DNA from: Paulinella micropora
Lineage: Eukaryota > Cercozoa > Imbricatea > Euglyphida
Length of the DNA stretch: 46,990 bases
NCBI GenBank assembly: GCA_009731375.1
Contig: BJOX01000205.1
Span: 384,436 to 431,425, forward strand
Reading direction: 5' to 3'
Made by a program: the position numbers and the translations under genes
Part shown: in pieces, positions 22,465 through 34,119 of the stretch
Numbering within the stretch: position 1 is the stretch's first letter
Layout of the letters: the number at the start of each line of letters is the position of its first letter
The notes under the pieces: model-generated
Told to the model about the DNA's origin: nothing
Databases searched by the model: none
What the model saw: only the letters and a program-made list of their open reading frames with translations

Positions 22465-24637
22465 CCTAAGCTTGCTAAGTCTAACAGCTCTCGTCGCACC
22501 CATAAACCCCACAACACCGCCCCTCCCAAGAGAGAAACCCAAAGCAAAGGTAGTAAGTTTCGTAAGAAAAAGGATAAAGGGGTGACTCTGATAAGAGGTG
22601 AAAAGGGTGAGGAAAACGAAGAAGGAGAGTGGGAAAACAACAACACAGAACAAGACGACAGTTCAGAGGAGGAGGATTATGAACTGATTGTCATGGAGGC
22701 AGAGGAAGAACAAGAAGAGTGCAACACAGCCCAAAGAGGAGAGGATACGGAAGGGTAGGATAGTGAAACAGGGGAGCAAAAAGAGAACGACACTGAACAA
22801 CCCGAAAGAGTCCGTGAGGGGGGGGGGGGGGGTTAAAATGTCGAGCAGCCCCCNNNNNNNNNNTTCCAACGGGTAGGGAAGGACTCGGCAATACCCGGAC
22901 AAAAACCCGAGTCAGTCATCAAACCGGAAAACCCGCGAGAAGAAAAATTCATGGCTGACTGTGCTGATATGCCAGATTTTCAAGCGCGGGCCGGGGAGGT
23001 TAAGGCAGAGATAGAAGCTACAAAAACAGTGTCTGTGCGACAGGGGAAAAGAGCTGAAGGCAAGGCATGGCCCCCGTCGCAACCCTCAAAAGGTCCGTCC
23101 CCTGTAGATAGATTGGACGAGGATAGACAGGAGACACAAACAACACCCACTCCACAGCACAACTTGCACAACTCCACGCGTCAACAAAGCACAACTACGG
23201 AGGGAGCAGTAAAAAGAGGGGACACAGCGCAAAGTGATTAGCTTTGATGATATAAAGAAGCTAGCTGAGTCATTGGATACGTGCATCATGGATGAGGAGA
23301 CAGGTGATGTTGTGAAGGTGAAAAGAGAAAATGGAGTGAGTGTAGCTAAGACAGACAACCTATTGACAGACTTGTTTTGGCGATAAATGACGTGTTTTTG
23401 TCGCATGCTGCGGGTACTACACCCATAGCAAGAGAGTCAGTGAGAGAAGCACGTTTGAAAGCAGCATCAGAAGAGTCAGTGAAAAAAGAGAGCGATTTGG
23501 GATTATCAGATGAGACACAGTGAAGGACACCCGAGACCCCAAAAGACAGAATTACAGCGTTTGTTGTTTGTGATGTCGAATGGATTGAAAGAGCTAACTG
23601 TGAAAGATGGGTTATGTTACGAGCCGAACGGCAAGTACAGTGACTTCTACACAGAAATGCTATCCGTGATGGATTATGGTATGCTTGACCTAGCATGCAA
23701 CCACAAAAATGCTTTTGCAGAGCAGTTAGTGGAGTCTATGCCTCACTTAGCCCAGATTCACAACGAGGTAGTGGCGGGATCTTTGAATGCGTATTTACGC
23801 AAGTTACATTCAGAAGACGCATACCTATTCTTTACACCAAAGACAGCAGCTAGAAAGAAGGCAGCATTCGATGCGAAAAAAAGGGAGATAGACGGAGCGT
23901 CAGAAGAAGACGATGAAGACCCCGGAAACACAGAGGACTCTATGGATTCTGAACAGATGAGAATAGAAAGATCACTTCCAATTTCGTACACAGATTACAA
24001 AAAGGCGAGGGAAGAATACGATTGGATACACGAGGAACGATACAACGAAGAGAGAGCTGAGAACGAAGAGAAGGAAAGAAAGGAAAGAGAGGCGAGCAAG
24101 AAAGAGAAAGAGAAAGAAAAGGAGAACATGGAAGATATCGAGCATAACCTGATGGTAGCAGAAGGAAAGGGAAAAAGCAAGAAAGAGAGGATGATAGTGC
24201 AAGACAGTGGATCGTCACGAGACATAGCTTGCACGACAGCTATATTGAGCAACCTCTCTGATATTGCCCCAGTCAGTCTGATCACTGGAAACGGAGAAAG
24301 CGTAGTGAACCAGAAGGGAGAAGCGAGATTGACCCGTGTAGATGGGACAGGAAAACCCGTGATGGTAAAGAAAGAGATGTTGTACGACCCAAGGGTGCCT
24401 GTGAACAAAATTTTAACCGGCAGCATGGATCACTTTTACCACAGATCTGTTATTCACCAGAACGGACAGTTGCTTATTCTAAAGGACCCCATAAGAGTGA
24501 AAGAGAGTGACGTGATAGTCAGGGAGAGAATGACGCCGGGAATGCTATACCGGTGGGACACGGAATATGACGAACCTCTTGACATTAACAAACGATTTGA
24601 GGCCAAGATCAAGGTAAAGAAATCAAAGGCGGGGTAA
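22465..24637 (+). pseudogene. copia spacer region and aspartic protease
   Basis: After the zinc knuckle comes a long charged spacer (22470-23500) with frame breaks and a 10-N gap at 22854-22863. The frame 23510-24637 then encodes a Glu/Lys-rich part followed by the protease. Its active-site motif is DSGSS at 24203-24217, where copia proteases typically have D-(S/T)-G-A-S. The protease cuts Gag-Pol. The spacer between knuckle and protease is over 550 codons, much longer than usual for copia. Confidence 0.65.
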
Positions 24638-24717
24638 ATGGGGAGGTAATCCCCAAGGAGAGAGAAAATAAGAAAGAAGTAGCTAAAGTTTGCGAGAATA
24701 GAGAGAGTAAGGGATGT

Positions 24718-26275
24718 GTGTTATATGCTATGTATCCAGAGAAGAGTGCAAATAAGAAGCCTGTAGACATCTGCGTCATGCATCAGTGCAGCGGGCATAA
24801 GGCTATAAAGAAGACCTGTGCATTAGGCAAGGCACTGGGCCGCAAAGTTGTCGGCAATGAAGATTTAGTTAGATATTGTGAAGCTTGTATGATGGGTAAG
24901 GCTAAAGAATTGCCCAGATTTAAGAAGAATAGGATTAGGAGCTAGTTATGCAAGTGAGATTTTGCACGTAGATACAGCCGGACCATGGGCAGTAATGTCC
25001 ATCAATGGCAAGTACTACAACTTTTGTGTAACAGACGATCATTCAGGTTATATCTTAGAATTTTACTTAAGACACAAGAACGAGTTTGTAGAGTGTCTTA
25101 AGCAGGCAGTAGCGTGGTTTGAACGACAGATCGGTAGGAAGGTCAAACTTGTCACGTGTGACAACTATTTCGTTGCCCCCGTGGAAGTAATCGAATGGTG
25201 GAAACCATTGTAATTTATTTGGAAAGTTTCAGCACCAGGAGACAAAGACTGAAATCCGATAGCTGAAAAAGTTAATGACATAACAGCAGGGCCAGCTAGG
25301 GCTATGCGATATGAAGCTAACCTTCCACTTAAGTTTGGGCAGAGATGGAACACACCGCTACCACACTAAACAACATATTGCCAGCTACAACCGGACCACG
25401 TCAAGGGATTTCACCCTTCGAGCAGTGTTTGGGTTACAAACCGGCCATTCGGCAACTGAAACCAATAGGATGTATGGGAGTAATGTATGTCGGAAAGCAA
25501 GTTGGCAAAGGAAACTATAGGGGAAAACGTGTAATGCTCTTGGGATACGATGTTCAAACAGCTTTCCAGGGTTTGGGATGGCCGCAAGGTCATATCGAAC
25601 GTACGCAACGTGCGTTTCAACCCCCATATAGTTGGAAAAGATGCACACGCACCCAGAGGAGTACAATGGGACGATGAATCTGAGGGGGAGAGTAGGAATG
25701 CAGAACAGCTTGAGCAAGCGGAGACAGAACAGGAACAGAAAGTTCAGGGGGAGTCAGAAGAGCATGAGGAAAAACAAGGAGTTGAGGACAACACTAGTCC
25801 AGATTCCGGTCTTCCCATGAACTCTAACGAAAGCCAAGTTGTTGATCAGGACGACGGGGTAACACCCATCGAATCGCTTAGTGCGCAGGACCCTTCAGCT
25901 AGTCACCCAAGCCGGAGATATAGGGCAGGAGAAGAAGTTCCAAACAAGGGCCTCACATGGGAGCAAAGTGACAAAATCACGACAGCTAACATAGTGAGAG
26001 GGAAACGAGAAAGAAAGGAACGGACGACAGCAAAGCCGGATACACAACCAGTCACAACTAAGAAGGTAGTCAAGGAAAACACCTCATTAGAAAATGTCAA
26101 GGTAGTTGTACCAGCGGTAGCTTTTGGTGAACTATGGGCGAAGGAAGAGTATGGAGACAGTTGGCAAGAAGCTAAACGAACCGGTAAAGTTTTGAAACCA
26201 TGCGAGAAAGGTGATAGACATACAGTTCTCAAACAGCCCAAGCCAAGTCACTTGTATCTTTTGATGACGAACTAG
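24718..26275 (+). pseudogene. copia GAG-pre-integrase and integrase, disrupted
   Basis: HQCSGHKAIKK and CEACMMGKAKELP give the HHCC-type GAG-pre-integrase motif. The integrase core starts ILHVDTAGPW, with the first catalytic Asp at about 24971. The second is in VTCDNYF at about 25160, whereas most copia integrases have SDNGGE there. The frame stops at about 25213 and resumes at about 25345 with SPFEQCLGYKPAIRQLKPIG and YRGKRVMLLGYD, the family's C-terminal signature. An acidic linker (25650-26275) leads to the RT. I did not find the third catalytic residue (Glu). Confidence 0.7.
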
Positions 26276-26283
26276 TTGAAAAG

Positions 26284-27951
26284 ATGTTAGACAGTGATAT
26301 CAAAAAGTATAAAGTAGACCCAATCCATCCACCCGGTGAACTAGAAGACGCCAAGTCGTCTGAGGAAAGCATACTAGGAGAGGATAGTAATGAAGTTTTA
26401 CTCTGCCTCACACTACGTGTGCCAAAAGAGATAGTCGACGAAGGGCTAACAGCTCAGGAGTTGAAAGAAGGCATGGATAAAGAGATAGAGGCTCTTAAGT
26501 CTTTTAACACCTATACCTGGGTAAGCCCCAAGGAAGCAAAAGAGAAGGGAGTGTCGAAGATAGTAAGATTGACATGGGTACATAAAGTCAAGCTTGATGA
26601 TAAAGGACGAAAGTTCGTCAAGTCACGATTAGCTTTGAGAGGAGATATGCTAGAACCAGGAGTCAGCTATAATCCAGATAAGCTATTTGTACCTTGTGCA
26701 GCTTATCGATCACTACTTTTCTTAGCTAAGATAGCGGCTTGGCATGGTCACAAGTTGTATGGTATAGACTTCAAAAATGCTTACTTGAATGCTAGAATGA
26801 GTGATCCTGTTTACGCGTACGCCCCAGATGGTTTAGACAGGGAAGGTCATGATGGCATGATATTAAGGGTAGATGGAGCTCTGTATGGTGCCCCACAGGC
26901 AGGCAGACGTTGGTATGAAATCTTGGCCCCAAAGTTAGAAGAGTTAGGATTTCGATTGCTAGACGCAGATCTATGTATGTTCGTTGAGAAAGACAAACCC
27001 ATAAGAGACGCAATCATTGGCATATTTCATGTAGATGATCTAATCTTTTCGGTGCCTAACCAACGTACGTATGATAAGTTTGCAAGCCAACTAGAAAAGT
27101 TCTATCCCCTAAAACGATTAGGAGTAGCCAAACAGTTTAAGGGTATAGAAATAGAAAAGGAAGGAGGTCGCATTTTACTACATCAGACGAGATATCAGAA
27201 ACAGATCTTGAAAGACGTGGGATATGCAGACGCACGCCCGCTAAGCACGCCTAGCGCAGAACAGGAGCCAGAAACTATGTCGGAATCTAGTGCACTTAGG
27301 AAGCATTCCATCCTAGCTTAGTGGAAAGTTACTATTTTTGACTAAGATGCCTAGACCAGATGCAGACCAAGCTTTGAATGCAGCTAGCGTTATGCAGACT
27401 GTTAACGTCGGAGTGACTTATGCAATGCTGGGACTAATTTTTTGGTACTTAGTGAATTCATTTTGATGTATTGCATTTCACGGGCCGAAATCATCGCAAA
27501 AAGCAAGGACATATCCCGGAATTACTCTATGGCCTGATGCGGCACATAAAGTGTGCAAAAAGACAGGAAAGTCTCGTACAGGGTATATGGTTCTATGGAG
27601 GTGACCCAATTGCATGGTTATCGAAACGACAATCACGTATTGCATTTAAGCTCGAATGATGCGGAAATCTTCGCAGCTGTAGAATGTATTCGTGAAGGGT
27701 TAGCAGTTAGACATATAGCGGAGGAATTAGGAGTAGCACAGAAAAGCCCATTAGAATTATTTGAGGACAACGCACAAACTATTTTAGCGGCAGAGAGAGG
27801 AATGTCAGGGTCACGCACTAAACATTTACCACTTGAACTACATTTCATGCATCACGCACAACGTGATAAAGAAGTAAGGTTTGTAAAAGTAGGAACTAAG
27901 AACAGATAGCATATATATTAACTAAACATGTACCTAAGGACCAATTTGAAT
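26284..27951 (+). pseudogene. copia reverse transcriptase and RNase H, disrupted
   Basis: The RVT_2-type RT occupies 26284-27321. Catalytic Asp is in GIDFKNAYLNA (residue about 162 of this frame), then ALYGAPQAGRRWY, then the Asp pair in FHVDDLI (27034-27039). The usual second-position Lys is kept (FKNAYLN). After a stop at 27319-27321 and frame changes, RNase H follows: GDPIAWLSKRQ, SSNDAEIFAAV, LFEDNAQTILAAE and TKHLPLELHFMHH. The end is AYILTKHVPKDQFE plus TAG, matching the conserved D/Y-I-x-TK terminus of copia polyproteins. Confidence 0.8.
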
Positions 27952-27952
27952 A

Positions 27953-30900
27953 GCCGTACGGAAATTACGGGCATCGTCACATTAATTTTTAAATTGACAT
28001 CCGGTCGAGTATATCGTGCGGACCTCTATGTTGTCCCCGATTACCACGGTTCAATCCATGCTGTCGTATGGCCAATTGGCTACGATGGGGGCTGTGATCG
28101 ATTGCGCCGCACGGCGGGTAATTTATGGAGTGAAGAGAGGAGAGGAGGAGGATATTAATCCGATGACTGCTACTGACTCATACGAGGCTTTTGAGCTGAG
28201 TCTAGCAACGGAGATAAAAAAGTTGGCCTTCGTACATGAGGTAACTGAAGCCTATGTGCACCCCTATGTCACAGTGCCGGACGAACTGTCCTGGACCGAC
28301 AATTGGGAGACGGAGATGCAGGCGTATACGGTTACGATTCCCGCATGGGACAAAAAGTCTATTGATGACTTAGTCGTAGCGCGTAATGAGGAGATAATAT
28401 GTGTTGCGAAACAGTGCCCGTCGTTGGCCAGATTCGCAGAAGGTGGCGGTGCAGATGTCCATATTACTAATGGCTACTGTTACCACGCGAAGGTGTCAGA
28501 TGAGAAGAGAGAGGCGTTCGTGCCAAGGAGGAAGGGGCGTATCCCCGATACTCCAGCGGATGACATTAAAACTTTTATCACTAACTTTTGGGGTGACGTG
28601 CCCACCTGGCCGCGCTCATTAACGGAAGTGAAAAGGTGTTTACGGACTCTGTTTGAGAGCAACAAGCCGTACTCTGTCATTCTGCCATACAATGAGAAGG
28701 CGATATGGGCACAGGAGATAAGGGACCGGCTTATTGATCATCCTATACCGGTGCCCTCCCGCAAGCAACAATTAGTGGTGGCTTGTCGACTCGGGTCTCG
28801 TGAGCAGAGCAGTGCTTACAAGCAGAAGCTCAGAGCCCAGGACAAGTTGAAATTAATACCTCAAGCCTTCACATGCTTTGATGGTTTTTACACCCGTAAG
28901 GCTCCGATACAATACGCGAACCTTATTGATATGCTTGTCGGAATTGGCCATGATGATGAGCCGGACACAGTCACGTATGAAAGACAGGGACTAGACGATT
29001 TGTCGGAGGAGAATATAAGTTTGGAGGAGGACTTAGCGCCCCTCAAGGAGCATAAAAAGATGTCGGAGGAAGATTTCCAAGCGGTGGCGTGGAAAATCCT
29101 AGAAGGAGTGGGCACGGAGAGAGAAAAAGAGCTTCTCAAAGCTAAGATGGAGGTGTATAGAGAAATTTTCGACCCTCCTCGGGCAGGTGGTGTAAAGTCT
29201 GAGGACTTCACTGCAGTCATTTACAAGATACCGGGTGCGGAGCCATCTCCGGCACCACGGAGGGCAAATTTGAGCATACATGAGGCGAAGATAGCGGAGG
29301 AGAATGTAAGGCAGTTGCTCAATGAGGACTTTATTGAGAGATCTACATCTCCAATTGTCTCTCAACCGAAAATCGTCCCTAAGCCAGGAGGAGAATGGCG
29401 TTTGACGATCAATTATGCCCGTGTGAATAAGGTGCTAGAGGAAGAGAGAAATCCTCTGCCGACCTTAGAAGAGGGCAGAAGAGTGCTGCGGAATGCTAAA
29501 TTCTATTCGGTCATCGACCTTAAGAACGGCTTCTGGCAAATACCACTGGACGAGAAATCCAGATGGCTGACTGCATTCGTTGTCGGTATGGAAATATACC
29601 AGTGGAAGGTGCTTCCAATGGGACTTAAACAGGCCCCGGGACTCTTTCAGAAGGCGATGCAGAAGATGCTGAGCGGTCAATATGACGACCAGTCGGCGGA
29701 TGGTTTTATGAGAAGGAGAGGACAGAAGGCGGGAGAATATGCATTTTGCTACATCGATGACATCATCGTATACTCTAACACAATGGAGGAGCATATCGAT
29801 CATTTGTCAGACGTCTTCAGGCGCATCGGCGCTTTTGGCCTGAAATGCAACTTAAAGAAATGTCAACTCGCCAAGACAAGTGTGACGTATTTGGGTTACG
29901 AGATTTCTCATAATAGAGTCTCGATATCGCGCGAAAAGAGAGAGGAGATCGTGAGTAGACAGTTGCCAAGGAATCGCACGGAGTTACACTCTTTTCTTGC
30001 GATGGCACAGTACTACAGCCAGTTCATACCCGATTGGGGTGCAACTCGAGCTAAGTTGGAGAAGATGATTGATTTCGGAGACTTTGAGAAGTGGGATGAG
30101 GAGGCTTTGCAGGCGTTTAATACGCTCAAAGATCTCATTTATAAAGATCCCAAGGACGGCGGATTAGTACTTATGATGCCCGACTTTACGAAGCCGTTCG
30201 TAGTCGACACAGATGCATCTAAGTTCGCGATCGGTGCGGTGCTGCAACAAGAAGATGAGGAGAAAAAGTTGCGCCCGATCATGTTTATTAGTAGAAAGCT
30301 GTGTGCGGCGGAGCGAAATTACTGCACGCGACAGAGAGAGGCGTTGGCAGTAGTATGGGCTCTCAAGAGGCTCAGAGAATACCTATGGGGAGGACCTCTA
30401 TTCACGGTTAGGACCGATCATCATAACCTTCTTTGGTTGATGAATCATGAACAAACCGGCCGTTTGGCGCGGTGGCAAGCTTTCTTGTCATGTTTCAATT
30501 TCACGATGGTCTACTTACCGGGAAAGCGAAACGTAGTCGCTGATAGCCTTTCCAGGCTAGAGTTTCAGTCAGAGGTGTCGGCTCTCGTATCATCAGTGGA
30601 GATGATAGATCTGTCCACGGACAAGGTGTACGAGGTAAGCCACATAGAGACGATGCAGATGGCAAGAGGCGTTCGTTATGACCGCACGGGTCTACGATAT
30701 AGTCCTCAAGGCCCGGATCATGGCATATGCTGTGAGGCACATGTTCTCGAAGACGCTGAGTGGTCTTATGAGGCATATGAGAACGCGAAGGCGAATATAA
30801 AAGAGGAGGAGGAGACGACTGAGGTCTGTACTGAACCTCCGCAGGAAAATCGAAGCGAGCTTGATGAAGACCCAGAAAGGGTAGGAGTAAGGTTGGAGGA

Positions 30901-33088
30901 CGGTACTGTCCATATCGCCTCGCCTACCGCATGGAGGCAACAACAGGCGACGGATCCGGAGTTCAAGGAGCTCATAACGTTATACAAGAGCCCTAATGAG
31001 CTTAAAAAGACTCCGCAGATCAAAGATCAGATGAAGGAGATGGCGTGGAGAGATGGGCTATTGTGGTACAAGGGCCAGCACGGCAAATTTGCGTCACAGC
31101 CGGATAAATGGACTCTCTGGGTACCAGAGAAGTTGAGGCGCTTTATATATGTCGCTGCCCATAACTGCCCCTTGCTGGCACATCCGGGTCGACAAAGAAC
31201 CCATTGGTTCATAGCGAGGCGATTTTGGTGGAAGGGGATGAAGGAGGAGATAGACAGAGAAGTGGACGCATGCATCCCATGCAAGACCACAAAGACACCG
31301 CTGAAGGCGAATTTTGGCCTGATCGGTACATTCCCTTTACACGCCGGGATGTTTGAATTCTTACACATCGATCATGTGGGACCTTTCCCCGAATCGGCCG
31401 AAGGGTACAGATACCTTCTTACTGCCATTGATCGAGCCACCAATTATGTGTGGGTTGTTCCTGTTAAGGACGTTACAGGCAAGACAACTGCGGAGGCTCT
31501 GATCGACAGGATCGTCTCGCAGATCGGAGTGCCTAGAAAGATATGTTCTGATCGAGGTTCTGACTTTAATAATGAAGTCATCGACAGACTATCTAAGTAC
31601 TACGGGATGAAATGGCAATATGTTACTGCCTATAACCCGAGAGCGAATGGCAAGATCGAGCGGGTACATAGACCCCTCAAAGCCTCGCTTAAGATGTACT
31701 GTATGAAGAAGGAGAATCAGAGAGCCTGGGTGGAGGCAGCACCTTCATTTGCCTTTGCAATGAACTGTCTACCCTCATCGGCACTAGGAGGAGCCAGAAG
31801 CTCAGTCTCGCGATATCAATTGATTTACGGCCGAGAGCCTAGTATCCCAACCTCGCTTCTGCACCCAAAGGATACTTGGGCAGATGAGGATGAGTTGTTC
31901 GGGATGAGACTAAGAGCGAAGATGGAGGCGGAGCAAATAGTTGCGGCGCACAGGGAGGCGGAGCGCAGAAAGACTGATGCACAAGGAGTGCGACAAGCGC
32001 ACTTAGATCAAGTCCGTTTCCAGGTTGGGGATATTGTACTCCTGTACCATCCTCAAGTACCCAAGGGGGTTAGCTCTAAGCTGTTTACCCACTGGAAAGG
32101 ACCATACCAGATCATGGATCAGATGGGACCTCTGAACTATAAGATCAGGGGTAGAGGGAAGGTGCAAATCGTGAATGTTCGAAGGCTGATCAAATATGAC
32201 CCCTTCTTACTTGAGGATGAATCCGTTGAAGAGGCGTTGAAACGGATGAAGGAGGATTTCAAAGAGGTACCGCCTATCAATAAGGAAGATACCTTAGAAG
32301 AGGAAAATGCCTATCGGGCACCAGTCTCGGAGAAGGAGGAGACCGAGAAGGAGAGTAAGAAAGGCTCAAACCGCAAAAGCGCGGCGGGGACTCAGTCTAA
32401 AGCCCCCATAGTCCGCGGCGGTACGAAGGAGAAGTTCACGGAGGCGCAGATGACGAGAGCGCAAAACTATCTTATTTTTGACCAACCGAGGAAGGTGGCG
32501 AGGTCGACGCGAGCGGCGGATGTTCATGGAGGAGGAGGGGAGAAAGACACTAACCCAAACGCGGGTAATGTGGACATTCGCCATGCGCGGTGGAAGGAAG
32601 GCGAGGCGATAGCGACCATCAAGTGGGTCCAAGACGCTTTTTATCTGATGCGACCGGCAGAACCTCATGTTGCCGATGACACTCTCTCAGATCTTTATCT
32701 CATGCGAGCTGTGGCAGTCCCGCAGACTACGCGGGCAGCACGGACATCGAAGAGATCCTTAGCAGCAAAAACAATACAACCGGTACTCCATTTCTGGAGA
32801 AGCATGGACCCTGTTGAGGATCCAAAAGCTAGACAATATTTACCGGTATACAAAGACGCAAAAGATCTCGAGACTTGGGATGGTACTATTACCCCTCGAG
32901 ATAAAGACCACACTGCGTGGACTATTCAGTCACTGCCTAGGGGAGTGCTGGACATCCCTTTTGACTTATCATTGGGCGCCATCCCGAACGGAATTTGGGA
33001 CAGTCTTGAGGAGTCGAAGTTTGACTTGACTTTTGTTGGCGGCCCGCCACCTGGCAAAGAAGTTCGCGCAAGGCGACGAAGGCAGTAA
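27953..33088 (+). mobile_element. 5'-truncated Ty3/gypsy LTR retrotransposon
   Basis: The order protease end, RT, RNase H, integrase is the gypsy order (integrase last). Gag and the protease active-site half are missing because the element begins inside the protease, exactly where the copia ORF ends. No LTR is recognisable. Purine runs at about 33574-33588 and 33672-33690 are candidate polypurine tracts for a 3' LTR starting soon after, but I see no matching 5' LTR to prove it. Confidence 0.8.
28016..33088 (+). CDS. gypsy Pol: protease C-terminus, RT, RNase H, integrase, C-terminal extension
   Basis: The frame is open for 1690 codons. The protease flap (ITGIVTLIFKLTSGRVYRAD) is read from 27964 in another frame. 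A 1-nt shift near 28060 joins it to YGQLATMGAVIDC in this one. RT motifs are FIERSTSPIVSQPK, SVIDLKNGFWQIPL (catalytic Asp about 501), LPMGLKQAPGLFQ and YIDD (about 579-582). RNase H starts VVDTDASKFAIGA (Asp about 731/733). The integrase has His1049, His1056, Cys1086, Cys1089, then Asp1119, Asp1179 and Glu1215, with the canonical 35-residue spacing. A VGDIVLLY/WKGPYQI module follows (about 1340-1370). The last 290 or so residues, Lys/Glu-rich then globular with several Trp, are an extension I cannot assign. The catalytic residues are intact, so loss of gag and of the protease start is what disables it. Confidence 0.88.
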   Translation: MRTSMLSPITTVQSMLSYGQLATMGAVIDCAARRVIYGVKRGEEEDINPMTATDSYEAFELSLATEIKKLAFVHEVTEAYVHPYVTVPDELSWTDNWETEMQAYTVTIPAWDKKSIDDLVVARNEEIICVAKQCPSLARFAEGGGADVHITNGYCYHAKVSDEKREAFVPRRKGRIPDTPADDIKTFITNFWGDVPTWPRSLTEVKRCLRTLFESNKPYSVILPYNEKAIWAQEIRDRLIDHPIPVPSRKQQLVVACRLGSREQSSAYKQKLRAQDKLKLIPQAFTCFDGFYTRKAPIQYANLIDMLVGIGHDDEPDTVTYERQGLDDLSEENISLEEDLAPLKEHKKMSEEDFQAVAWKILEGVGTEREKELLKAKMEVYREIFDPPRAGGVKSEDFTAVIYKIPGAEPSPAPRRANLSIHEAKIAEENVRQLLNEDFIERSTSPIVSQPKIVPKPGGEWRLTINYARVNKVLEEERNPLPTLEEGRRVLRNAKFYSVIDLKNGFWQIPLDEKSRWLTAFVVGMEIYQWKVLPMGLKQAPGLFQKAMQKMLSGQYDDQSADGFMRRRGQKAGEYAFCYIDDIIVYSNTMEEHIDHLSDVFRRIGAFGLKCNLKKCQLAKTSVTYLGYEISHNRVSISREKREEIVSRQLPRNRTELHSFLAMAQYYSQFIPDWGATRAKLEKMIDFGDFEKWDEEALQAFNTLKDLIYKDPKDGGLVLMMPDFTKPFVVDTDASKFAIGAVLQQEDEEKKLRPIMFISRKLCAAERNYCTRQREALAVVWALKRLREYLWGGPLFTVRTDHHNLLWLMNHEQTGRLARWQAFLSCFNFTMVYLPGKRNVVADSLSRLEFQSEVSALVSSVEMIDLSTDKVYEVSHIETMQMARGVRYDRTGLRYSPQGPDHGICCEAHVLEDAEWSYEAYENAKANIKEEEETTEVCTEPPQENRSELDEDPERVGVRLEDGTVHIASPTAWRQQQATDPEFKELITLYKSPNELKKTPQIKDQMKEMAWRDGLLWYKGQHGKFASQPDKWTLWVPEKLRRFIYVAAHNCPLLAHPGRQRTHWFIARRFWWKGMKEEIDREVDACIPCKTTKTPLKANFGLIGTFPLHAGMFEFLHIDHVGPFPESAEGYRYLLTAIDRATNYVWVVPVKDVTGKTTAEALIDRIVSQIGVPRKICSDRGSDFNNEVIDRLSKYYGMKWQYVTAYNPRANGKIERVHRPLKASLKMYCMKKENQRAWVEAAPSFAFAMNCLPSSALGGARSSVSRYQLIYGREPSIPTSLLHPKDTWADEDELFGMRLRAKMEAEQIVAAHREAERRKTDAQGVRQAHLDQVRFQVGDIVLLYHPQVPKGVSSKLFTHWKGPYQIMDQMGPLNYKIRGRGKVQIVNVRRLIKYDPFLLEDESVEEALKRMKEDFKEVPPINKEDTLEEENAYRAPVSEKEETEKESKKGSNRKSAAGTQSKAPIVRGGTKEKFTEAQMTRAQNYLIFDQPRKVARSTRAADVHGGGGEKDTNPNAGNVDIRHARWKEGEAIATIKWVQDAFYLMRPAEPHVADDTLSDLYLMRAVAVPQTTRAARTSKRSLAAKTIQPVLHFWRSMDPVEDPKARQYLPVYKDAKDLETWDGTITPRDKDHTAWTIQSLPRGVLDIPFDLSLGAIPNGIWDSLEESKFDLTFVGGPPPGKEVRARRRRQ

Positions 33089-34060
33089 GTGACAATTTTC
33101 TTTTATCACGCGTCGGACATTGAGCGACCGCATGTGGATTAATTTCATATTACCCATGCCAGATCATGTCTTATTGAAATAATTTTTTACCATTGTTGTT
33201 ACTTGGCATTTCTATCGCAACATATGAGTGCGAAGGTCAATCGGCAAATTGATACGACACCGTATAAGGGGATCGCTGGTGAGTTTAGCGATTGTGTTCC
33301 TGGTACGACCCTGCAACAAGTACTCAGGGTGATGTTCTCAAAAATGTTCTCCTAGTAGACATATTAAATATTTTTCTTTGGATATACTCAAAATCGTCAT
33401 ACCAGTGCACGGTCCGTCTCTACTTGTGTCGGCATATCGCATGGTCGGGCTCACTCACCCCGGCTTTGGATATAGTTATTAGGACTGGCCCCCTAGTACT
33501 ATATTAAGATAACCGATTGTATACAAGGGTATGTTATTAAAAGACAATGTATTTACTGATCGGAAGTGTTTTTGAAGGAGGAGAAAAATTATAATGCTGC
33601 TCTTATTTTTTAATAGTAATACTATCGTTCTTGACATACTGCCTCAGAATTAAGTTACGGGGGGGACAACGAGTGGGGAAGGAGGAGTTTTTTATTTACA
33701 AAGACGAGGCTAGAGATTTATCGTTGATTCGTGCCTGGCGTATGCGTTTTATATATCCAATGCACCGTCTATCAGTGGGTTAATGCACTTAGTTGCAACA
33801 CCCCGTAGCGTTGGTGCAGAAAAGAAATCAGCAATTATATGACGAAAATATTGCATATTTCCGTCATAAAAATGGGAAGGGGTACTGTAGGCATCACCCC
33901 CCGGATAGCCGGTAAAAAGTACACTTTTTTGTGTCAGGTGCACCTAGTTTCTTCCAATTATTTCAATATCGTTTGGCCGGATTTGACCTAATGCCATTTT
34001 AACCTTGGTCTGTTGCCGCTTTCTTTTGTGCGGTTTCACTGAGCTAATATAACGAGACAT
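33089..34060. other. gypsy 3' flank, possible LTR, no gene
   Basis: The AT-rich unique sequence contains purine tracts at 33574-33588 and 33672-33690 and a G run at about 33659-33665. No tRNA-primer or terminal-repeat structure could be confirmed. Confidence 0.4.
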
Positions 34061-34119
34061 CATTCTCCTTTGGGGATTTGTGTTTGGTTGTATGTGTATG
34101 TGTGTGTGTTATCTTCGGG

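Larger units (their letters stand above)
21260..27951 (+). mobile_element. Degenerate Ty1/copia LTR retrotransposon (coding part)
   Basis: Domains follow copia order on one strand: gag with zinc knuckle, protease, GAG-pre-integrase, integrase, RT, RNase H. At least eight frameshifts or stops separate them, so the copy cannot be autonomous. Neither LTR is evident. Upstream, 20955-21259 is non-coding and may hold LTR or leader sequence. Downstream the element ends at its last codon (TAG at 27949-27951) against a gypsy protease, so any polypurine tract and 3' LTR are missing. Confidence 0.85.
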
